From Dictyostelium firmibasis (taxonomy: Eukaryota; Evosea; Eumycetozoa; Dictyosteliales; Dictyosteliaceae), in NCBI GenBank assembly GCA_036169595.1, contig CM069770.1, positions 62,001-126,000 on the forward strand: 64,000 nt of DNA. Reading direction: 5' to 3'. The translations under genes and the position numbers were made by a program. Below the pieces are notes generated by a model. It was not told where the DNA came from and searched no databases. It was given only the letters and a program-made list of their open reading frames with translations. Shown one piece after another: positions 58,880 to 64,000 of this stretch (within the stretch, counting starts at the first letter, position 1; each line of letters starts with the position of its first letter).

Positions 58880-59617
58880 TTTAATATAAAGCCTAATCTT
58901 AGCGAATTTTTGAGAAATGGTTGTGCCAATGACAAAACCGCACCACACCTGAATTGCTACGACAAAGAGGTGGAGGGTGAAGAGTTAAAAAGTATATTAA
59001 GAAGAGTGCATAAGGCACACAAAGAGGCCGAGAGAGCGAGTGACCTCCCAGTCATTATCATGGATCTGGTTGAAGCTGTCACTAACTCCCAAAAGATTAG
59101 CAGTTCATTTGAGACTGATAAAAACCTTGATAGAGTGTACAACTTTATTAATATCTACAGTCCACCTCACTACAATGGTAAAACAGTAGAGGAGAAATTT
59201 AATAAGGACTGTGAGAACAAGGTGAAAATCTGCAAAGAGATGCTGATTGCTTCAGTCCATCCACAATTCGCCTCTGAAGTTAGAGCACTAATCTCCAATG
59301 AAAAGTGTATCGACGCTTCGCGTAGCAAAATATCTGACTTCATTTTCAATAATGAAATAAGATTAAAAAGCCCAAAACCAATCCAACCAGCCGAGAGAAA
59401 GGCGATGCTAGAAGGCATTAGAAAAAAGGGTAGTGGTTGTGGTCCAAATGTTAATCTTACAACAATCAATGACAACATATTGTTGTTTAGAAATAATAAT
59501 AATGTATGTCTCAATTGTGGAAGAAATCATTTAGTTAAAGAATGTAGAGCTCAGTCGAGTAATGAAAAGGTTCAACTCGACAAGAGTCAAAGTCCATTCA
59601 AAAAAATGACCAAATGA
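58880..59617 (+). CDS. Skipper gag fragment
   Basis: This is a capsid-like helical protein with a CCHC zinc knuckle (CLNCGRNHLVKEC) near the C-terminus, typical for Ty3/gypsy gag. The natural start is not present here. The first codons read out of the E1-prime terminus are unrelated. It is a fossil fragment. Confidence 0.7.
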   Translation, partial: FNIKPNLSEFLRNGCANDKTAPHLNCYDKEVEGEELKSILRRVHKAHKEAERASDLPVIIMDLVEAVTNSQKISSSFETDKNLDRVYNFINIYSPPHYNGKTVEEKFNKDCENKVKICKEMLIASVHPQFASEVRALISNEKCIDASRSKISDFIFNNEIRLKSPKPIQPAERKAMLEGIRKKGSGCGPNVNLTTINDNILLFRNNNNVCLNCGRNHLVKECRAQSSNEKVQLDKSQSPFKKMTK

Positions 59618-60091
59618 TGCCATGCCGTTGATGGTGTAGAAAATAATAATAATAAAATAAATAAAAAATATTTTTTTCCAAACTATCATCACATAGAAGA
59701 TCAGGATCAATTAGATGATCATGACTCATTAAAAAAACTTGAAGACATTTATTTTAATTTAAAACATTCAAACAATGAAAGTGAGAATGATGATCCTAAT
59801 AAAGGACAGAATAAAATAAAGAAGTTCCTTCAAAAAGTATATGAGGTTAAACTAAAAAGCAATGAAGAGATTGAAATTCCTTCAAAGGTGAAGATAGAGA
59901 AACCCATAAAAATAATAAATAAAGAAATTGATAATAAAATTAAAGATAATAATAAAAATTATATTGTTAATTTATTTAATCAATTAAAAGAAACTAATTT
60001 CAACTTTGATTCCATAAAGAGAAAAGGGGAAGAAAAGGTTAAATAAATTTATGAAATTAGATTTAACGAAAATAAAAAACCTTTAATTACA

Positions 60092-60331
60092 ATGGTTGCT
60101 AATTCATCCATTGGTAATAAAGATATAATGATCCCTATTGTAAAAGGTATTATGATAGAGAATAAAAATAACATGAACAAACCACGTTTGATATTAGATC
60201 CAAAGAAGGTAAATGAAACCAGAAAAGTGATCTTGGATACAGGTAGTAATATCAGTTTAATTAATAGAAAATTATTAACTGAAGAAATGAAATCAATGAT
60301 TCACAACAGTAAAGATATTGTTAGAGTTTAA
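60092..60331 (+). CDS. Skipper protease fragment
   Basis: ILDTGSNISLINRKLL contains the DTGS active site of retroviral-type aspartic proteases. The frame runs into the LTR. It is a fossil fragment. Confidence 0.65.
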   Translation: MVANSSIGNKDIMIPIVKGIMIENKNNMNKPRLILDPKKVNETRKVILDTGSNISLINRKLLTEEMKSMIHNSKDIVRV

Positions 60332-60700
60332 CTAGTTTTATTAAAAGAAATAGTAACTCAAGACACAAAATAATGAAATAATGTTCTCAAGACGAAGTTC
60401 GTAAAAATTAAATTAAATTTTTACAATTGTCGAAATTTTGTTATTTTTTTCTCTTCGAAAAAGTCGAAGATGTTTTTATAATTTTTTTAAAATAAATCAT
60501 TACGCTAGTTTTTTCCCACACTGAAACTTTACCTTTATTGTAAGAATTTTTATATTTATTTGTTTTAATTATATAAATAAAATTAGATAGAAATTAGGAT
60601 GTAGATTGTATGATTATAATATAGAGTTAGTTAGTGGATATACAGGTACAGCATTAGTAGTTATATAGTTAGAATAAGTAAACGAGGGGAAACCCCAACA
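60319..60700 (+). repeat. Skipper LTR, plus-strand copy
   Basis: TGTTAGAG ... ACCCCAACA, 382 bases, is the reverse complement of 52763-53141 with few differences. Confidence 0.8.
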
Positions 60701-60815
60701 TGTTTAAGATACATTCACACAATTTTTATACAAATAATTAATTTATAACAATATTTTTATATATTTTAATTTAATATTATACTAACTCATACAATATTTT
60801 AAATTAAATAAAATA

Positions 60816-61865
60816 ATGAACACCACTGTTAATAATAACTCTAATGATCAAAGCTATGGCAGTTCATCTACAGATAATAACACAAATTTAATGGATATTA
60901 GAATGAAATCAATTGAAGATCAAATAAACAAATTAACATTAACATTTAGTAGATACGTTAAAGAACCAATAACATTTAACAATAATATAAGTAAAAATCA
61001 AGAGAATAATAACAATTCAGATATAGAGAATGAAGATAATGATGATGATTCAAATAATGATGTCGATATACCAACTGAATATCAATTATCTGATTTATTG
61101 TTTAATGAATATAAACATTTATTAAACAATCAAGGTTTACTTGTTGAAGAACAATGTATCCTCAAAAAGAACGATATTTCTGATTTTAATAAAACTTTTT
61201 GCTTTCCATCAAATTTTCAAGTTAATGTTGCTCCATTCGGTACTCCAGATGGTATTACTGCCTCATCTCATCTCAAGAATAATGATTCTGATCTATTCAT
61301 TGTCGAAAAAAGAATCAATGATATATTGAAACCTATCCTCTTGATATCAAACATGTTATCATCTACTGATAATTCTGAAGTCGATACTGAACTATTAAGT
61401 TATTTAGCTGATTCTATTCTTTTAACTATTAATGCACAAGCATCATTAAGTCGTGTTCGTCGTAACAACATATCAAAAGAAATATATGGTTCTGAAGTCG
61501 TTCAACCAATCAAGATAAAGGATACTCCAAAATTATTTGATGAAACTGAAACTGACTGTATAAGAAAGTTATCAAAGGTAATCAGAAAGAATAATGAAAC
61601 AAAACAATCATTATCAAAAAGTAGTTATCAATCAAAATCAAGATTTAAGAAATCATTTAATAATAACAACAATAACAACAATAATAACAACTCAAGTGGT
61701 AATAACACTAATGGAAACAGTAGTAATAGTAAATCCAATAGTGGGAGTAATGGCCGATCCAACAACTTCAATGGATCCCAAGGTACTGTTGCAGCAGGTA
61801 GCAACAATACCAAGTCTGGAAACGGTTCCAACAACAACTACCGTTTTCCGAAGAACAAGAAGTAA
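60816..61865 (+). CDS. DIRS F ORF1 (gag-like), 349 aa
   Basis: This is nearly identical to the DIRS C ORF1 at 30384-31436. It has the conserved FCFPSNFQVNVAPFGTP block and a basic tail. Open from ATG to stop. Confidence 0.78.
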   Translation: MNTTVNNNSNDQSYGSSSTDNNTNLMDIRMKSIEDQINKLTLTFSRYVKEPITFNNNISKNQENNNNSDIENEDNDDDSNNDVDIPTEYQLSDLLFNEYKHLLNNQGLLVEEQCILKKNDISDFNKTFCFPSNFQVNVAPFGTPDGITASSHLKNNDSDLFIVEKRINDILKPILLISNMLSSTDNSEVDTELLSYLADSILLTINAQASLSRVRRNNISKEIYGSEVVQPIKIKDTPKLFDETETDCIRKLSKVIRKNNETKQSLSKSSYQSKSRFKKSFNNNNNNNNNNNSSGNNTNGNSSNSKSNSGSNGRSNNFNGSQGTVAAGSNNTKSGNGSNNNYRFPKNKK

Positions 61866-61918
61866 ACTTACCGGTAGGTGGACGTCTTGTCCACTTCAAA
61901 CAGGTTTGGAAAGAATTG

Positions 61919-63800
61919 GGTCTTCCAAACTTTTGTCAAGAAGTAGTGAATGGTCTAAAGATTCATCTACTTCCAAACTTCAAACCGATGCTGAACCCAA
62001 TTCCGATCTCGATGTCAGATGGTCCGAAAACGGATTGCATCACAAACGAAGTACAAGAATTGCTACTAGACGATGCTATAGAGCAAGTACTTCCAAACCG
62101 TTATTCAAAACTCGTTTTTTACTCCAACGTGTTTACGGTTCCAAAAGCTGGAACGAATTTACTTCGTCCAGTACTAGATTTAAAAAGATTAAACAAGTTC
62201 ATCAGCAATCAATCATTCAAGATGGAAGGAATAAAGAATCTCTCATCAATGTTGAAACAAGGTTACTACATGGTAAAACTCGATATCAAGAAAGCCTATC
62301 TTCATATCTTAGTGGACGAAAGATTCAGAGACCTATTTCGGTTCGTTTGGAAAGGAATTCATTATCGTTGGAAAACGATGCCATTCGGATTATCAACAGC
62401 TCCTCGAGTCTTCACAATGTTAATGAGACCAGTACTCCAAAGATTAAGAGAAATCAATGTATCAGTAATCGCTTACTTGGACGATCTTCTAATTGTTGGT
62501 TCAACAAAAGAAGAATGTACTCTCAACCTCAACAAAACAATGGACCTTTTGTTAAAACTGGTATTCAAATTAAATCTAGAAAAGAGTGTTTTACGACCAA
62601 CTCAAACAATAACATTTCTCGGGTTAGAAATCGATTCAATATCAATGAAATTGCTTGTCCCGGAGAAAAAGAAAAAGAGTGTCATCAAAGAAATAAGAAA
62701 CTTTCTAAAACTGGATTCATGTTCTCTAAGAAAGTTAGCTGGTTTAAAAGGAAAGCTTATTGCATTGAAAGATGCAGTAATACCATTCCGTCTATACACT
62801 CGACAAACAAACAAGTTCCATTGTCAAAGTTTAATTATCGCAAATGGAAATTGGGATCAATCATTTACAATCCCTCAAGAAGTAAAGATAGAAATATCAA
62901 ATTGGTTAAAACTCTTAAACCAATGGAATGGAAAAGAAATAAGTCTTTTTCCAAGTTACGATTATGTGTTAACAACAGATGCATCAGAATCAGGTGCAGG
63001 TGCAACTCTAAAGAAAGGAAACAAGCTCATACAAACTTGGTCTTTCCAATGGTCAACCGATCAATCAAACATGTCATCGAATCGTCGAGAAATGCTTGCA
63101 CTATTAATGGCATTTCAAAAACTTTGTCGAAAGTTAAAGAGCTGCAATCTAAAAGTTCAAACCGACAACACAACAACTCTATCGTATATCAACCGTCAAG
63201 GTGGTCAAATCCAGAACCTTCGAACAACTTTGGAAACAATGTCTCAAGAAGAAAATCAATCTGATCGGGGAACACATTCCAGGATTCTTCAATGTCAAAG
63301 CCGATCACCTCAGTCGTCTATCAGAGATGAATCACAAATCATCCAAGCCGATCAAGAGTTACAACTGGCAACTCAAAAAAGAAGTGTTCAATCGAATTCA
63401 ACTTCAATTCGGTCAAATTCAAATGGATCTGTTTGCATCTCATCTGAATCATCAAACAATCAACTACTCAACAATGAAAATGAATGCCCTTCAACTCGAT
63501 TGGAGTCAGTGGAACCAATGTCTCGCCTTTCCACCTCCAATACTTTTGCCTTCTGTGATGGAGAAGATGAACTTATTGAGTTCGAAGATGGTTTCTATAA
63601 TACTGATCTTTCCAATATGGAGGTCAGCAACTTGGTATCCAATGATTCAAGCTCAAGTTCCTCGTCATCATCGCCATCTGTTTCCTCAAGTACTGGGTAC
63701 ATTCCAGGAAGTATTGACCAAAGAATCAATTCAGTCAATACCAATTCAAATCCAACAACGTTGGAAGTTGGGGATTATTCAACTTTCCAATCTTATGTAA
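61919..63800 (+). CDS. DIRS F reverse transcriptase/RNase H region
   Basis: The reverse transcriptase boxes KLDIKKAYLHI and YLDD and the RNase H TTDASESGAGATL box are present, collinear with DIRS C. A second, overlapping frame across 61594-63264 is the recombinase-side frame known for DIRS. It is a fossil element, described by parts only. Confidence 0.65.
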
Positions 63801-63829
63801 AATCTATAATTGGAACTCAAAAGTCAAGT

Positions 63830-64000
63830 ACATCTACCTTGTTTATGAACTCTTGGCAACCTTCTACACTCAAGGTTTATGATTCAAATTATTCAAAATT
63901 TTTCAATTTCTGTTCGAAAAACAATCTCAAACCTTCAAACATAACATTGGTAGTTTTCATGGATTATCTTACATATCTATTCAAGTTACAACCTCCATTA
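63830..64000 (+). CDS. DIRS F tyrosine recombinase, N-terminal part
   Basis: NSWQPSTLKVYDSNYSKFF is followed by FMDYLTYLFKLQPPL, the DNA-binding part of the recombinase. The window ends before the catalytic residues. Confidence 0.65.

Larger units (their letters stand above)
58880..60700 (+). mobile_element. Skipper-type chromovirus fragment, plus strand
   Basis: The parts are gag (58880-59617), a linker with low-complexity acidic sequence, protease (60092-60318) and one LTR (60319-60700). It is bounded by the E1-prime terminus on the left and DIRS F on the right. Reverse transcriptase and integrase are absent. It is a broken fossil fragment. Confidence 0.78.
60701..64000 (+). mobile_element. 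DIRS element F (subfamily 2), runs off the window
   Basis: It begins in the leader directly after the Skipper LTR, so the left terminal repeat is missing. ORF1 is at 60816-61865, the polymerase region follows from about 61919, and recombinase coding begins near 63830 and continues past 64000. It is close to DIRS C in sequence. It is broken and truncated, with about one break in the part seen. Confidence 0.85.

Overview
The window looks like Dictyostelium, either D. discoideum or a very close relative. The DNA is strongly AT-rich, coding regions carry long Asn/Thr codon runs, introns are short with GTA(A/T)G donors, and the repeats belong to DIRS-1, Skipper and other Dictyostelium families. 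I see no ordinary host gene. The region is almost wholly mobile elements inserted into one another, which resembles the DIRS-rich centromere clusters known from Dictyostelium chromosomes.

1-32233 is a nest. A minus-strand DIRS element C (2258-31823) contains a zinc-finger/transposase/Tudor DNA transposon E1 (3255-11848). E1 itself holds a 2.3 kb non-autonomous element X (4138-6428). C also contains DIRS A (12117-28319), which holds Harbinger-type transposon H1 (14534-25995), which holds DIRS B (16526-24629), which holds Harbinger H2 (18839-22198). The chain C > A > H1 > B > H2 is five layers deep. Both Harbinger copies carry two open genes: a chromodomain fused to a DDE transposase, and a Myb/SANT-like partner.

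32234-43614 is a second large DNA transposon, Y1. Its ends read ACTACAA..., and it is split by a relative Y2 (33351-37941) and by a second copy of X (38218-40617). E1, Y1 and Y2 share one architecture: N-terminal zinc fingers, a DDE-like core with a CxxC insert and a D-x-LHM motif, and tandem C-terminal Tudor-like domains.

43615-45600 and 50335-52223 are different. They have bacterial-style dense genes on one strand, higher GC, a lipoprotein signal peptide, a glycine-zipper lipoprotein and an MsbA-like ABC exporter. DIRS D (45601-50334) sits in the middle of one of these genes, and the bacterial reading frame resumes on its far side. This is therefore one bacterial fragment of about 3.9 kb lodged in the amoeba genome. 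It resembles Chlamydiae-type sequence and is decaying in place. It is the most interesting item in the window.

52224-64000 holds a DIRS start fragment E, a minus-strand Skipper (chromodomain Ty3/gypsy) fragment, a truncated inverted copy of E1 (55675-58879), a plus-strand Skipper fragment, and a second-subfamily DIRS F that runs off the window end. Chromodomains or Tudor-like domains occur in the Harbinger, Skipper and E1/Y elements, which suggests several unrelated elements may find this chromatin by reading histone marks.
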